A DNA stretch of 64,000 bases from Chiridota heheva (Eukaryota; Echinodermata; Holothuroidea; Apodida; Chiridotidae): contig JAIGNY010001671.1 of the NCBI GenBank assembly GCA_020152595.1, forward strand, positions 379,001 through 443,000, read 5' to 3'. Under the pieces are notes generated by a model, which had not been told where the DNA came from, did not search any database, and worked only from the letters and a program-made list of their open reading frames with translations. Numbering within the stretch: the stretch's first letter is position 1; each line of letters opens with the position of its first letter. Positions 10,660 to 22,554 of the stretch are shown here, in pieces. Both the position numbers and the translations under genes were made by a program.

Positions 10660-11585
10660 CCAGCGGCATAGCAGCTTTGGTGAAATTCCCGAAAAAATCA
10701 GAAGAAAAAAAAAGCAGAAAATTAAGAAGTTCCCAAAAATTGAAGAAAATATCCCTAAAATGAAGGAAATTTCTCGAAAATGGAAGCAAATTTCACGAAA
10801 ATTGAAGGAAAGACCACAAGTCTCTCACCACGGTCCCAAAACTATTTGTAAATATGGGGGAGAGGCGGGAGTCGAGGAGGAGATGGTTTTTAATTTACTG
10901 GAAATATTGGTTAAATTTCGCATTTCCTAAAAATTGTAGAAACGTTCCCGAAAATGAAGTAAATTTCCCAAAAATTGAAGAAAAATTAAAGAAAATGAAC
11001 AAACTTTAATACAAATTTTACAAAAATGAAGGAAATTGCACAAAAATTCTAGTAAATTTCCCGAAAATGCACAAAATTGATCAAAAATGAAAGAAATTGC
11101 ACAAAATTTAAAACAAATTTCACGTTAAATGAAAGCAACTCAAAAACTGATGAAATTGATTCCAGAAAATGAAGAAAATTGTACGAAAATTGAAGCAGAT
11201 TTCACGAAAATGAAGGAAATTTTACGAAAATTGAAGGAAATCTTACGAAAATTAAAGACAATTTCTTCAAAATGAAGGAAATTGCACAATTATTTAAGCC
11301 CACTTTACGAAAATTAAGAAAGTTTACGAAAAGGAAAGGAAATTTCCCGAAAATTGATAGAAACTTCTCGAAAAATGAACAAAAAAATCCCGAAAATTAA
11401 GGAAATTGCACGAAAATTAAAGCAAATTTTCCAAAAATTATTTCATGGAATCTCGTCAAAATAAATTTGTTATAAACTTCATTATTGGTCAGTTGGAAGG
11501 ACAAAAAAGGTGCTTGTATCCCCCCAGTAAAAAGTTGTTTTAGGGGGAGGCCTTGACCCCCTTGCCCCCAGTTCATACGCACCTG
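10660..11585 (+). mobile_element. Putative non-autonomous element filled with minisatellite
   Basis: The left end CCAGCGGCATAGCAGC and the right end CCCCCAGTTCATACGCACCT are imperfect inverted repeats of the AG-N-GGCGTAG kind. Between them, 10680-11440 is almost entirely a degenerate 20-22 bp array of GAAATTTCACGAAAATTGAA-type units. No transposase is encoded. Calling this an element is inference from the paired ends and from the recurrence of the same array elsewhere. Confidence 0.5.
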
Positions 11586-11599
11586 CTTGGAACCTTAGG

Positions 11600-12520
11600 T
11601 TTAGGGCGAAGTCAATCTGAATAATTCTTAATTATGATGCCCAAATTGGTTTAAAATCAACAAAATTTGAAAGTGATGAAAAGAAGACAATTCTAGATTC
11701 TATTCTTAAAGGCCACTCATCGTGATTAAAATGTGGTGGCGTACAATTTATTCCCAAGCGATACTGATTGGCCTATTAATGTAAGTAAGTGTACATTGTA
11801 CCATTGTGTTTCGACTAATCAAAACACAGGAATTAAATTTCATTTACCTCGTACGTTTAGAAACGACAACTGGCCTTTAATATCTCCTCGAGTAAACATA
11901 GTACCATTTCGAAACAGGCAGAGGAGAAATTTGCCCTCAAAAACTGAGAAAATTTGGTCAAAATTGTGGACTCATGAGCGAAGCCTTGGAAAGGGTCCAG
12001 GGGCGAGGCTCCGGAAGCGCTGAACCTTTTTTTTTTTTTTTTTTTTGATGTCCGAAAAATGATTTAAAATGAACACAAAATTCCAAAGTGTAAGTGATGA
12101 AAAGAGGACGATTTCAAATACGAATGTCAAAATCTACCCAGAGAACTGGATAAACATTTAGGTTACAATTTATAAACAGGCATAGCACAGTAGGAGAAAT
12201 TTCCCCTGAAATTGATCAATCTTGGGCAAAATTGTCGGGTTCATGGACGAATCCCTGGTATGAAGATGTCTGAAAATCAACACAAACTGATAAATCGTGA
12301 AATTTCCCCTGCAAAATTGTGGGGCACAAGGGCAGAAGGGTGAAGTCTTGGTCTTAACAACAATTTTGCCCCAAAGTGGCTTAAAATCAAGACAAAGAAT
12401 TGAAATGTAATTGGTGAAAAAAAGAAAAAAATCAAATTCTAATAAGCATTTGGGTTACCATTAACACCGTCAGGCAGAAGAGAAATCTTCCCTACAAATT
12501 CGTCCACAAACTGAAAAATG
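11600..12520 (+). repeat. Diverged tandem copies of a dispersed repeat (family R)
   Basis: Three to four copies share GGCTTAAAATCAACACA, GTGATGAAAAGAAGAC, TAAGCATTTGGGTTACCAT and GGAGAAATTTCCCCT words, with copy starts near 11640, 12055, 12265 and 12370. The same family is at 29235-29610. No coding potential is visible. Confidence 0.7.
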
Positions 12521-12596
12521 GCTCTTGACTTTAGACGTGTGTGGGCTGGCATTTTTCCTATATACGTCTCCTGAGGTTGCACAACCCAAACCCAAT

Positions 12597-13025
12597 CAGC
12601 ATCATGCCAAGTCGAGTAGAGATGATTCTATTATCTAGACGATTCAGGCATGATTAAGATGTATCTCTAATTCAAACAGTACATAACAGACATCCAACCC
12701 CGCATCCAACATATCTATGCCCGACCAAGTACCCTAGTACACTGTAGTATGATGTTGTCGGCATGATGCCGAGTCAGGCGGACATGATTCTGATATAACG
12801 ATTCGGGCATGATTGAGAAGTGTCTCCGATTTAAACAGTGCATCTGACATTTTATATCTCTGCCCGACTAAGTGCCCATGTTCAGTATGATGTCGTTAGC
12901 ATCATGTACTGAGTCGGCGGTCGAGAGGATATGATTCGGATATTCAGCTTAGTCGGGCATGACTGAGATATACTCTAATACCAGTGTACAAGTGCACCCA
13001 CTATTCTACATTTCTGCCCGGCTAA
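12597..13025 (+). repeat. Three diverged tandem copies of about 140-160 bp
   Basis: Each copy begins near GCATCATG-CGAGTCGG (12597, 12758, 12898), continues with GATTCGGGCATGATTGAGA and ends with TCTGCCCGACTAAGTGCCC. Copy spacing is 161 and 140 bp. Confidence 0.85.
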
Positions 13026-13708
13026 GAGAGAGATGGGGTGGGGGAGGGGGTGGGGGTAAGGGAGCAAAAAGTATGATCTTATCCAAAACATTTTCAAAAG
13101 TATTTTGTATTTTGCGAAGAAACAAAAAGCATAAAGATATAACCATATTAATTTTCCAACATTTTTTAAAATACTAAGCCACCTGTTTACCCGACGAAAA
13201 TTGGAATTGTCCAAACAAACAAAAAATTCTAGGGGTGTCACACCCCCCTTAAGGTACGCCCCCTGTGTATATTTCAAATATAGGCCCTATTCGTTCCGTT
13301 GGAACTTTTTGTTCCGTTGGATCTACTTCAAATAGTGTTTTTTGTGTATTTTGTCATTTATCAAACGGCTCGAGTATTATTTCATAGGCCAAAAAACCAA
13401 GGTCCACTTGCTTTATATTTTATCGCCGAACGACTCCGCTCGGTACGTTATAGCCTATAACGTTTTCCATAACGAAATATTTAAATAAGAATACGAATTT
13501 CATATCAGTTTTCGTCTTCGTTATTTGGATAGGTTTTATGTTGATAATGGATGAAAAGAAAATATTTTCTAGGGGTAGGAGTATGTTGAGCTTGAGGGCA
13601 AACGCATGTGGTGGGTGCGCGAACCCCCCAGTTATGCACAGGGGCCGGACGTGTTGTCTTGAGTTTGTTATACTTCCTGTACTGAGTTGCTTCTTTCATT
13701 ACTACCTA
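13026..13708. other. No gene recognised
   Basis: It begins with a G-rich tract (13030-13062). The near repeat TTCCGTTGGAACTTTTTG/TTCCGTTGGATC lies at 13296. No exon is supported. Confidence 0.35.
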
Positions 13709-14190
13709 TTCAAGATGCATGAACACATCATTGCCGAACCGCGTGGCCGTAATTCCCAGGGGGACACCCTTCAGTAGAATTTTCAAAATTCAGTTACATT
13801 TGGGGAAAATTTGCTTCTTGTCCTTCCACACTTTTTTGATAATGATGATGATGCTTGCCCTGGTTGCTTGTCCACTAAACTGATACCATCTGACAATCAT
13901 CCAGCAGCGCCGGAAAAAAATCAAAGGTGGAGAGGGGGAGGGGGCGTTCACCATCCAAGATGTATGAACACATTTTGCCCAATCACAGGGCCGTAATTCC
14001 AAGGAAGGTGGGAGGGGGGGAACCTTTCAGTAGAATTTAAAAGCTTTAATACAATTTGGGAAACATTTGTCTCTTGTCCCAGGGCCTACACTTTTTGGAT
14101 AATGATGATGATGCTTGTCCAATAAACTTAAACCATCTAACAATCATCCAGCGCCCAAAATAAAATAAAAGGTGGGGTTGGGGTGGGGGC
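13709..14190 (+). repeat. Two-copy tandem duplication of about 245 bp
   Basis: Copies beginning at about 13709 and 13957 share CAAGATG-ATGAACACAT, GGCCGTAATTCC, CCTTTCAGTAGAATTT, GATAATGATGATGATGCTTG and CAATCATCCAGC. Each ends in a G-rich tract. Confidence 0.9.
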
Positions 14191-14844
14191 GACCAAAACC
14201 CTGATATGTTTTCAGTTTTTATCTCAATATTTTTTATGGAAAATAAATTGGATTTGACCGTCGAAAATTTAACTTCCGTCGCCGTTTAACTTTCGTCATC
14301 AAATATTGAAATTTGTTTCAGGATAAAACATCGCGGAAGGAGGAGGGGGCGATTTAGTTCCCCACTCTTTCCCACCCTCCTTTCCGAACATATATGAAAT
14401 GTAAGACATTTGGTATATGTGTTGCATTCTAAATATGTTTTGCTAAAAATCATGTTGCCAACTTAGTCATATATTGTTATTGTGTTGTGCTAATCTGATG
14501 CATCTTAAGTAAATCGGATAATATGGGGATTATCTTTGTACGGAGTCTACTACGTGCCGGAGTGTTATCTTGAAATGTGTTTTTTTTTTTTGGGGTGGGG
14601 GGGACCCATCAACTGATGACATTCGTATGTTTACACACCGTCAAAGCGATGACACGCACACAACCGATGACGTCCTCGATTGTATTTACTTCTAAAAATG
14701 GCTGTTTTCAAAATTATTATGACTAAAACACTACTCTAGTTCTGTATTTTTGCATTTTGGTACATGTCACCTGTATAAGTTGAAAATACGAGTGTAACCT
14801 AATTTCATAATACCGTCATCCCATATGTGTGTTGTATATTGATT
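14191..14844. other. No gene recognised
   Basis: No exon or repeat is supported; a T-rich then G-rich tract lies at 14578-14610. Confidence 0.35.
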
Positions 14845-14976
14845 GGTCACTAGTTGTATAGGATTACGCTCACGTCATCAGTTGTAGGGTCTACACATGT
14901 ATGGGTGAGTGGTCACCAGTTATATAGGATTATGGATACGTCACCAGTTGTAGGGTCTACACACGTATGGTTGGGT
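14845..14976 (+). repeat. Two-copy 66-bp tandem duplication
   Basis: GGTCACTAGTTGTATAGGAT and CAGTTGTAGGGTCTACACA recur 66 bp downstream with few changes. Confidence 0.9.
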
Positions 14977-15503
14977 GGGTTTGTGTCACACAACATACTG
15001 TACATCACAGAATATCCCAATTTTTCGTGTTCTGGTTGGAAAAGTATCCCAAACTGGTCGCTTGTACCATAAGTTTCAATGGTACAGATGTTTAGTTATA
15101 TGCTACCTTGATTGCCTGCTACCTTGATTGCCTTGTACGGTACTTATAAAGTTAAAAAGAAAATCAATCCATTCATTGTGACACCGTTACGGGATTACAG
15201 GGGAATGGGGCAAGAGGGGGGGGGGGGTAAGAGGGCTAATCAGAGAGTTGTAAAGATGATGAAAAGTTTGATAAAGATCACATAACTTCGATTAGATAGT
15301 TGTGGCCCCTTTTCGTGGGTTTAAAGTGGGTATTCCAGTGTCATTCTGAGCTTCGCTCGTTGGGCGGGCATGTTGGCTTGTTTGTAGTAAGTCTGTGTGG
15401 GCCTAATAGTACTACAGTGCTGTTTGCGTGAATATTCACGCACGGGGCGAAGTGTCAGAAATGGGTTTGTTCACGCCAGACCAAATGTTGTGCATGCGCC
15501 TCA
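14977..15503. other. No gene recognised
   Basis: A G-run lies at 15218-15229, and CCTTGATTGCCTGCTA recurs once near 15105. No exon supported. Confidence 0.35.
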
Positions 15504-15880
15504 TTACGGGGGATATGCGATTGGAACTGCTATTGCCCGTCCATTGGAGGGCTGGGGCGTCGTAATGGGATGAGGATGAGGACCACGCCTGGCCGCGTGG
15601 AGCATGATTGCAGGTAATTGGTGTGTTGCTGGAAGTTGTAGGGGCGGAGAAAATGGGAAATAGAGGGGGTGGTAGGGTTTTTTTAATACTAAAGGGTAGG
15701 TTTTTCTAATACTAAAGGGTTGGGCGGGAAATGCCAAGTATGGGCAGAAAGAGGATTGAAAACTAGAGAGATCACACCATGTCCAAGAATCACAGGATGC
15801 GGGAATGATTAGTTGAATTTTCTGTCGAAAAAAAGTTACGTAGACTTCGCGAATGAGAGACAACGGCGAAATGTATAGCC
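15504..15880 (+). repeat. Dispersed repeat, copy 1 of a pair
   Basis: AAATGCCAAGTATGGGCAG, AAAGAGGATTGAAAACT and CCATGTCCAAGAATCACAGGA match 17968-18050, and the upstream GTGGAGCATG and GGTGTGTTG words also have counterparts at 17742 and 17792. The parent element is not identified. Confidence 0.6.
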
Positions 15881-17261
15881 ACGCACTCCACTAGTATGAA
15901 TTGGTCGGAGAGTGACATGTGAAGAAACATGTTGATCCCATAATATTTAAAGGCCTATTTATCCTGCGATAGGTCTTTGCCAGCTCAAGGCAGCAGGCAC
16001 CTCTTATTAAATGCTGAAAATTTAAAAAATAATAGATCGATTGTTATTTTTGACCTTTTGTTGCAGGTCATTATGTGTCGCCGTCACGTGACAATTATGC
16101 ATCTTTTAATATGTTTAAATTGTGTAAATCATAAAAATCAGAAAATGTTTTCGGCAGGTCAACTGTCTTCACGTAAAAATTGGTCATATTTTAAGGTATT
16201 TTAAACATTCTTGATTATTTTAGCTACGGTGAAATTTGTATAAATATCTCAGTTTTGAAAGGATATTTGGCTACAAATCAGTCTCAATAGATACCAGAAG
16301 AAAATTTCAAAAAGTGAATTAATTGATTTGTCATTCCTTCGCAGATATTGTTCACAGTTTTGAAATTGGTTCTTCGATTGGTTCTAAATTGTAATTTCTG
16401 CATATTTTTTATTTTAAAATCTTAAAGGCAAGATATTGTGTTCTCATGGGCAGTAATATACAATAACAGCCAGCGTTTCTGATTGATCTTACCCAAATAA
16501 GGACAACCAATCAATACCTACCGCGGAAGTGACCATGCACACTGTACATAAATACTTAATAAGAAACAATCCACACCCGTATGTAAGATAAAGGTATGAA
16601 TATCACAATTTTACGAATATAACTGGGACGAAATTGTCTCTTTAAACTATAGAAAACAGTTTTTTTTTTCTTCATGGCGTATAGGTAGTTATTTGTTGCC
16701 GTCACGTGACAATTGGACATCTTTAAATATGTTAAAATTGTTTAAAAACTTAAAAAAGAAAAAGAAAAAAAAAATGGGGGCCAGGTCTTTATGTGTTGCT
16801 GTTGTCACATGATAATCATGCATCTTTTAAAGATTTCGCAAAATGCTTGAATATTTTGAATTTTTCAAAAAAGTTTTGTGTAATTTACATTAATGGCAAA
16901 AATTTATATATATAAAAATATCGAAAAATGTCATTATATCATACTGTGAAAATTGTTGGATGGAGAAAAAATGCCCTTTTCTCCTTTAAAATTTTTGGTA
17001 CAGATTATGTGATATTTGCACAATTTGTGAAAGATTCATGTAATATTTAAAGATACAGCAAGTTAAGGGCTAACGCATCCCCCCCCCCTCCCCCTCCCTT
17101 TCCTCATCCTTCCACAACACTCCCCCGCATCCGTTTTAAAGTAAACTAATATAACAAACAATGTGATTTTTGGTCAAAATGTGGCCAAAATTAAGCTGAA
17201 GCTTGATTTTTAAAGCCTAATGTGGGGTGTGTAAGCTAACACTAAAGTTTCCAACCTTAAC
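15881..17261. other. No gene; three copies of a TCACGTGAC-containing repeat
   Basis: A roughly 70-bp repeat recurs at about 16066, 16688 and 16787: TATGTGTCGCCGTCACGTG then ACAATTATGCATCTTTTAA, with the middle copy reading GCCGTCACGTGACAATTGG. The third copy has TCACATGAT, a decayed version of the palindrome. A C-run lies at 17081-17100. Confidence 0.55.
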
Positions 17262-17716
17262 TCGCATTTTTAAGCCTTACATTAATTATTTGAATATTAA
17301 CGCAGATATTTAAGACCTAAGCCGTGAAATTTCAAACCCTAACATGCATTTTTAAGTCAACACTGATTTTTTTTAAACCATAACACCCATTCTTTTTAAG
17401 ACATAACTGTGAAATTTCAAACACTAACATGCATTTTTAGGCCAAACACTGGTTTCTTTTAACCCTAACGCAGAATTTTAAGACCTAAGCCGTAAAATTT
17501 CAAATCCTAACGTGCATTTTGAGGTCAAACACTGATTTCTTTTAACCCTAACGCAGAATTTAAGACCTAAGCTGTGAAATTTCAAACCCTAACGTGCATT
17601 TTGAGGTCAAACACTGATTTCTTTTAACCCTAACGCAGAATTTTAAGACCTTAGCCGTGAAATTTCAAAACCTAACGTGCATTTTGAGGTCAAACACTGA
17701 TTTCTTTTAACCCTAA
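17262..17716 (+). repeat. About 83-bp tandem repeat with CCCTAA words
   Basis: Five to six copies share GAGGTCAAACACTGATTTC, TTTTAACCCTAACGCAG, TTTAAGACCTAAGCCGTG and AAATTTCAAACCCTAACG. Copy starts near 17438, 17521, 17603 and 17686 give a period of 82-83 bp. Confidence 0.9.
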
Positions 17717-18080
17717 ACTTCCTGGTTTATGTCAGGTGCATGTGGAGCGTTCCGCGGTATTCGGGGTGGTATGCGGATGCCAGGGAAATGGGTGTGTTGG
17801 TGGAGATAAATGGGGAAATGCATTAGATTGTTTTGAGTTGTAATGCAGCTCAATTTGACGTAGTCGGAACGCTGGGTTTGGATGCTGATGCAGTTTGGCG
17901 GACGTGGGTGTGATGTAATCCTGTGTTTTTTTTTTTTTTTTCTTCTAATATTAGTCAACTAGTCAGCAAATGTCAAGTTTGAGCAGAAAGAGGATTGGAA
18001 ACTGTATTGGTCTCGCCGTGTCCGATACTAGCAGGACGCAAGAATGGTTACTTGACTGTTTTGTTGAGCAAATTGCGTGG
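17717..18080 (+). repeat. Dispersed repeat, copy 2 of a pair
   Basis: Homologous to 15504-15880; AAATGTCAAGTTTGAGCAG and AAAGAGGATTGGAAACTG are the clearest block. A T-run at 17927-17940 sits inside. Confidence 0.6.
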
Positions 18081-18090
18081 ATACGCCGAT

Positions 18091-18360
18091 GTAGAAAAAG
18101 GGGCACATTTCAACCATCTTCGTGGCCAAAGGGGCGTCCGTCACATTTCCCCTTACCTCACCTAGTCTCTTAGGCCTCCTGGCCCATAAGGATGCACTGC
18201 ACATCTCTTCACTGGAATCAATTATTTGCAACTTGTCTGGCTTCTGTCCACGACAACCATCCCATCACATTCCTCTCCTTCTCGACTGTCCTTCTCCAGG
18301 TCGTTCTAGGTTGACTAACTTTCCTTCTCCCATCTGGTTTCCACGTCATAGCTGTCACAC
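18091..18360 (+). other. Possible decayed LINE C-terminal region
   Basis: One frame reads HISSLESIICNLSG and HIPLLLDCPSPGRSRL, which loosely resembles the cysteine/histidine C-terminal part of jockey or R1-type LINEs. The first 64 bp (GGGGCACATTTCAACCATCT) recur diverged at 19089-19155. Weak support only. Confidence 0.25.
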
Positions 18361-18797
18361 AGTGCTTAACAGTGCCCATGCGCATCACATGACTAATCCA
18401 CCTTCACCTTCTTCTTTTTACTTCAGTGCTGATTTTGTCATGTTTAGTGATTCTCAGTATTTCATCGTTAGATATTATATATGGCCATCTGATCTTCAAA
18501 ATTCTCCTGTAACATTTGAACATAAATGTATCCATCTTTTAATTGTCTGTTACATTGTTATGATTGTTTATGACTTGAAGTTATATTTAAGTTTTATAAA
18601 TTGGTTTTAACAGAATTATCTCCATGTACGAATGTACGTCTAAGAATTGATGACGCCAGCCCTTTGGATATTTGACAACCATACAAAAGTACAGATTTAA
18701 CAAGAGAGTTAAACAGCCGCAGTTTTGTATATATTGAGAATGTACTTGAGTTCCACATCGTCAGTATTTAATTTCATAAATGCTACTCTTGCTTTCA
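18361..18797. other. No gene recognised
   Basis: AT-rich sequence without supported exon or repeat. Confidence 0.35.
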
Positions 18798-19276
18798 ATT
18801 TGGGCCACCCCTAGTCGTGCAAATGTGAAGTAGGCCAATTAGAGCCCCCTATTCATTAAAAGTATCGAATTTTTTTCCACAGACAGGTATGTTTGGTACC
18901 CCGTCCGACCTACAATGAGTGTTGGGACAAAACGCCCCCTCTTTCTCCGTCAAAAGTGGCTCCTCAAGCAAATCCCAATAGCGTTACGCTGTGCCGATGT
19001 GAAGTAGACCGATTAGGCCAATCATTGATGCAAACTTTTGACTTTTGGGGATTGAGGCTTTAGCCTCTGTTCCCCCATCCACGCTAATGTAGGAAAACAG
19101 GGGTACATTTTAATCATCTTTGTGGCCAAGGGGGCGTTCCTCACATTCGCGTAGCTCTCATTTCAGGCCACCCCTAAGCCGTGCAAATGTGAAGTAGGCC
19201 ATTTAGACCTTATTCATTAAAAGTATTGATTATTTTTTTCTTAGACTAGTAGGTTGGGTACCTCTTCCGCCCTAGT
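18798..19276 (+). repeat. Duplicated 115-bp segment, 364 bp apart
   Basis: GGCCACCCCTA-TCGTGCAAA, TGTGAAGTAGGCCA and TTATTCATTAAAAGTAT occur at 18798-18912 and again at 19162-19276. A partial copy (GATGTGAAGTAGACCGATTA) lies at 18993. Confidence 0.8.
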
Positions 19277-20059
19277 AATTCACACATCATTTATATTTTC
19301 TAATCAAGGTTTTCTCAACTAAAATAAGGTTTATATAGGCCTATGCTAAAAGTTACCCATGGTTTATGATTCATGTTCAAAATTAAGATAATACCTATAA
19401 TTTGCTGGAACCAATTTGATTATGGAATCAGTTTCGCTGAAATCAGGAACGACAGAGATGCGCATTATTAAAACTCTACGACTGCCCTTTACGTAGGCCT
19501 ACCCTGCGCGTTTATATCGCGCAGAAATAGTAAAAGAAGAAAATAATTGAAATGATACAAAGTCAACAAAAAAGACTAGAGAATAAACGCGACAACGATC
19601 CTAACGGGATTAAAACCAAGCGGTAATTTGACACGGAGTCAAAAAATATATATGGCACGTTGAAGACACCGTAGAAAGATAATCACCAGATTATCCGATT
19701 TACCTCTTAAATTAGTACGGCTCAAATTTGCACATTACACCGGAACGTGGAGAAAAGGAGCGTCGAATATCTGAATAACAACAAGAAAAATAAGGAGTAG
19801 GATGTATGTAGGCAGGTGTACAAGCAGTGGTGTAAGTAATTGGCATGCAGGGATATCATCCCTCCCTTCCCTCCACCAAGCCTCAGTCAGAATTTTGTTT
19901 GAGACTTGAATCTCTTGTCGAAAAATATTATGTTCTCAGCAAAATATGATCCAAAGCGGTCATAACCCAGAAGTAGGAGCGTAAACGCATGCGTAAATTA
20001 CATGCGTGTGTGGGTGGCGATACCAAAGTTTCCCGTTAATATGAAAATGGCACTAGTAA
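19277..20059. other. No gene recognised
   Basis: No exon or repeat supported. Confidence 0.35.
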
Positions 20060-20240
20060 ATTAAATTTAAACGCTGTTGCTAAATATCTCCTGCAAGTTT
20101 TGGGAAATGTTGCCAAATTTACTAAAAATCAATTCCAATAATTCACCCTTCAATGTTAACAATTGTACTTTAAACTTCCAAAGTTTACATGGGAAGAAAG
20201 CATACATCCGGGATGGAGAAGTCTTTTATGTAGCAGTTTC
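20060..20240 (+). repeat. Diverged repeat also present at 22355-22560
   Basis: CTCCTGCAAGTTTTGGGAA, TGTTGCCAAATTTAC, CCCTTCAATGTTAACAA and GGGAAGAAAGCA occur in the same order at both sites, which flank the LINE at 20612-22012. Confidence 0.6.
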
Positions 20241-21210
20241 TTTGTAAATGTTCTTTATTTTAAGGCAATTTTCTGCGTTTTTTTTTTAAACGGAATACGT
20301 TAATTTGAAGTCTTCGTGTAAATCTCATTTACACCCTACTCAAAGTAGTATACTAACGCGGCCTGCTCAGATCTGGAGGCTCAAGCTTAGATAACTACCT
20401 TAATGCAATGACGACATCAATTCCGTCAAAATATAAATTTGACCAAATTTGTTTTTCTGTGAGGGGAGAGTGTAGGGCCCCTCAGCCCCTTGGATTCTCA
20501 CTGAAAACTAACAAAAGACGGCTTAGGTCTACTACACCTTCTTTTCCAGCGCAAAATAAACGTGTGTGCTGCAGGGGTGAACCATACGGGCCGGGTGGGC
20601 TTAAAAATACGTAGGTATTTTATGTCCAAAAAGCATTCGATGATGTTTCGCATAGGCAGGCTTGTGGTGAAAACAAGAGCGCTTGGTGTGGAGAGAAAGT
20701 GTGCCAGTTTGATAAATTTTCATGGAAGGAAGAAGGTTACAAGTGGTATTCTTCAGGGTTCATATATTGGGTCCGCTTCTTTCTTAATCTTTCTTAATGA
20801 TATTGAAGTTTCACTTGGCTCCAGAATTTGTAGATTTACTGATGACAAGCTCTACAGGGTTGTTGATTTTGACTGTTGCAAAGTAATCTGGATAAGCAGA
20901 AAAGTTATTTTTTTGCTCTCAGACGTGGTAGATGTCATTCAATGTTAAAAAATGCATTAAAAAGTTGAAAAGTTATCCGTTTTGGTCAGAGCAATTTGGG
21001 TTTTGAATACTGCATGAATGGTTCAAATCTTGGTTGTGTTGATTAAGAAAGGGATCTATTTGTTGTCATTACTATAGTAATCTGGAGTCAAGTTCTAAAC
21101 AGTGTGCTTTAGCAGCTGCAAGGGCAATTAGGATACTAGGCTTGATTAGAAGAGATTTTTGTCTTCTTGGTCGAGAGGTTGTTCTTAATTTGTATAACTT
21201 AGTCAGGCCT

Positions 21211-21462
21211 CTAAAAAACAAATGACAAAGCGCAGAAGCTACTCATTACGGGAAAGGTGAATGGCAGACGGGCTCGAGGCAGACCACGGAGGACCTGGCT
21301 GAGCTGACTGATATCAAAAATTATACGGGTCTCAACCTTAAGGAGTGTGTGAGACATGCAGATGATCGCCTCTACTGGAAACGGATGACCGCATATCTAC
21401 CTTCGGTAGCTGCGACCGCCTGGTAACTGGTAAGGCAGACCTCACCTATTTAGGCTTGAAGT
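21211..21462 (+). mobile_element. Nested fragment of a different LINE (RTE/endonuclease-RT C-terminus)
   Basis: The insertion reads ITGKVNGRRARGRPRRTWLS, then LTDIKNYTGLNLKECVRHAD and DRLYWKRMTAYLPSVAATAW. GRRARGRPRRTW with the following TGL-L-E--R-A-DR--W pattern is the usual C-terminus of a different LINE lineage. Both outer flanks match the uninterrupted copy at 26840-26890, with about 35 bp of target missing. Confidence 0.8.
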
Positions 21463-21791
21463 TCCTTTTATGAGAAGGATAAATTCATTTTGGAGCAGGA
21501 AGTTCAGCAAAAGCCACTAGACTTATTCCCGAAGTAAGGAATCTCTCTTATAAATATATAGGTTGCGAATTCTTGGTTTGACCACGCTTGAGTTGAGAAG
21601 AGCACGTGGCGATATGATTCAGATTTTTAAATTCCTATCTGGTAGTGATGCTTTGAATTCCTGTTATTTCTTGTGTTTCAGCTAATCCTCATGTGACACG
21701 TGGTAAGAGTTTGAGTTGACCAAAGAGTTCTCACGGATAGATATTCGGCGTTTCAGCTATTCGCAAAGAGTTGTTAATGAGTGGAATGGTT

Positions 21792-21970
21792 TGGCGGCGC
21801 CATGATTTTGGTCATGGGGGAAAGAAAGGGAAAACTTTGTCGTATGGGGTGGCAAAAGACTATAAATCGGATAAAACATGTCACTTTACAAAAACATTTG
21901 TTGGGAAAGTTAGGGGCAAAGCAATCTCGCGATGGGGGGGGGATCATCCATGCCCCGTAGCGCCGCCACT
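21792..21970. mobile_element. Nested MITE with GGCGGCGC inverted ends
   Basis: The left end TTTGGCGGCGCCATGATTTT and the right end GTAGCGCCGCCACT form an inverted repeat (AGTGGCGGCGC). It splits the WNGLP-encoding part of LINE copy A, where copy B at 27179-27195 is intact. No coding content and no clear target duplication. Confidence 0.75.
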
Positions 21971-22012
21971 GGGTGGTTAGCTCCAATTCTGTTAAGAATT
22001 TCAAAGTCAACC

Positions 22013-22354
22013 CTCTTATTTTTGAGACTCGTCGGTAAAATTTGAGATTATTTCGGTAAATGTGGTATCAGGTCGGTAAAACTTAAAGGTTTAAAATACG
22101 AAACAAGACAGTTTGAAGCCAAGTTGTCAATTGATAAACCGGTTTTGATTATTCATGTTATAACTCGATTACTTAAGCTGTATGCGATATATGGCATGTA
22201 TGGTAGGTACAAAAGGATATTTCGGCAGTTTCTTGAATCAAAAATGTGGTTTACAATGTTTGTCGCACTCATAAACGTGTGTACTGGCGTTCTTAAAACC
22301 TAAATGGCCATACAATCTACATAAAAGGACGCAGATCGCTTTATTTTCCACTAA
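22013..22354. other. No gene recognised
   Basis: GTCGGTAAAA words recur at 22030 and 22070; nothing else is supported. Confidence 0.35.
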
Positions 22355-22554
22355 ATGTTGCTGCTAATTGAAAAATTCCTGCAATTTTGGGAAGTGTTGC
22401 CAAATTTTACAAACATTTTCAATCATTCTACCAAATTTCCCTTCAATGCTATCAACTGTATTCTACTAATTTTTCTATTTGACCTTTCAATCAGGAAGAA
22501 AGCAAAGGCCTATATAACGTGACCAGTAAGAAATCCTTTACAGGTAACAGTTTT

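Larger units (their letters stand above)
20612..22012 (+). mobile_element. CR1/L2-like LINE fragment A with two nested insertions
   Basis: Reading across frameshifts gives VQKAFDDVSHRQ (the FxKAFDxVSH reverse-transcriptase motif), then VTSGILQGSYIGSASFLIF, LNDIEVSLGSRICRFTDD (the palm motif, normally FADDT), and later VIRFGQSNL-type and GSNLGC segments. The end encodes the VVNEWNGL motif followed by a residue of the usual VV-S-FK end. It is colinear with 26313-27290 but interrupted at 21211-21462 and 21792-21970. Multiple stops make it a dead copy. The 5' half of the element is absent. Confidence 0.8.
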
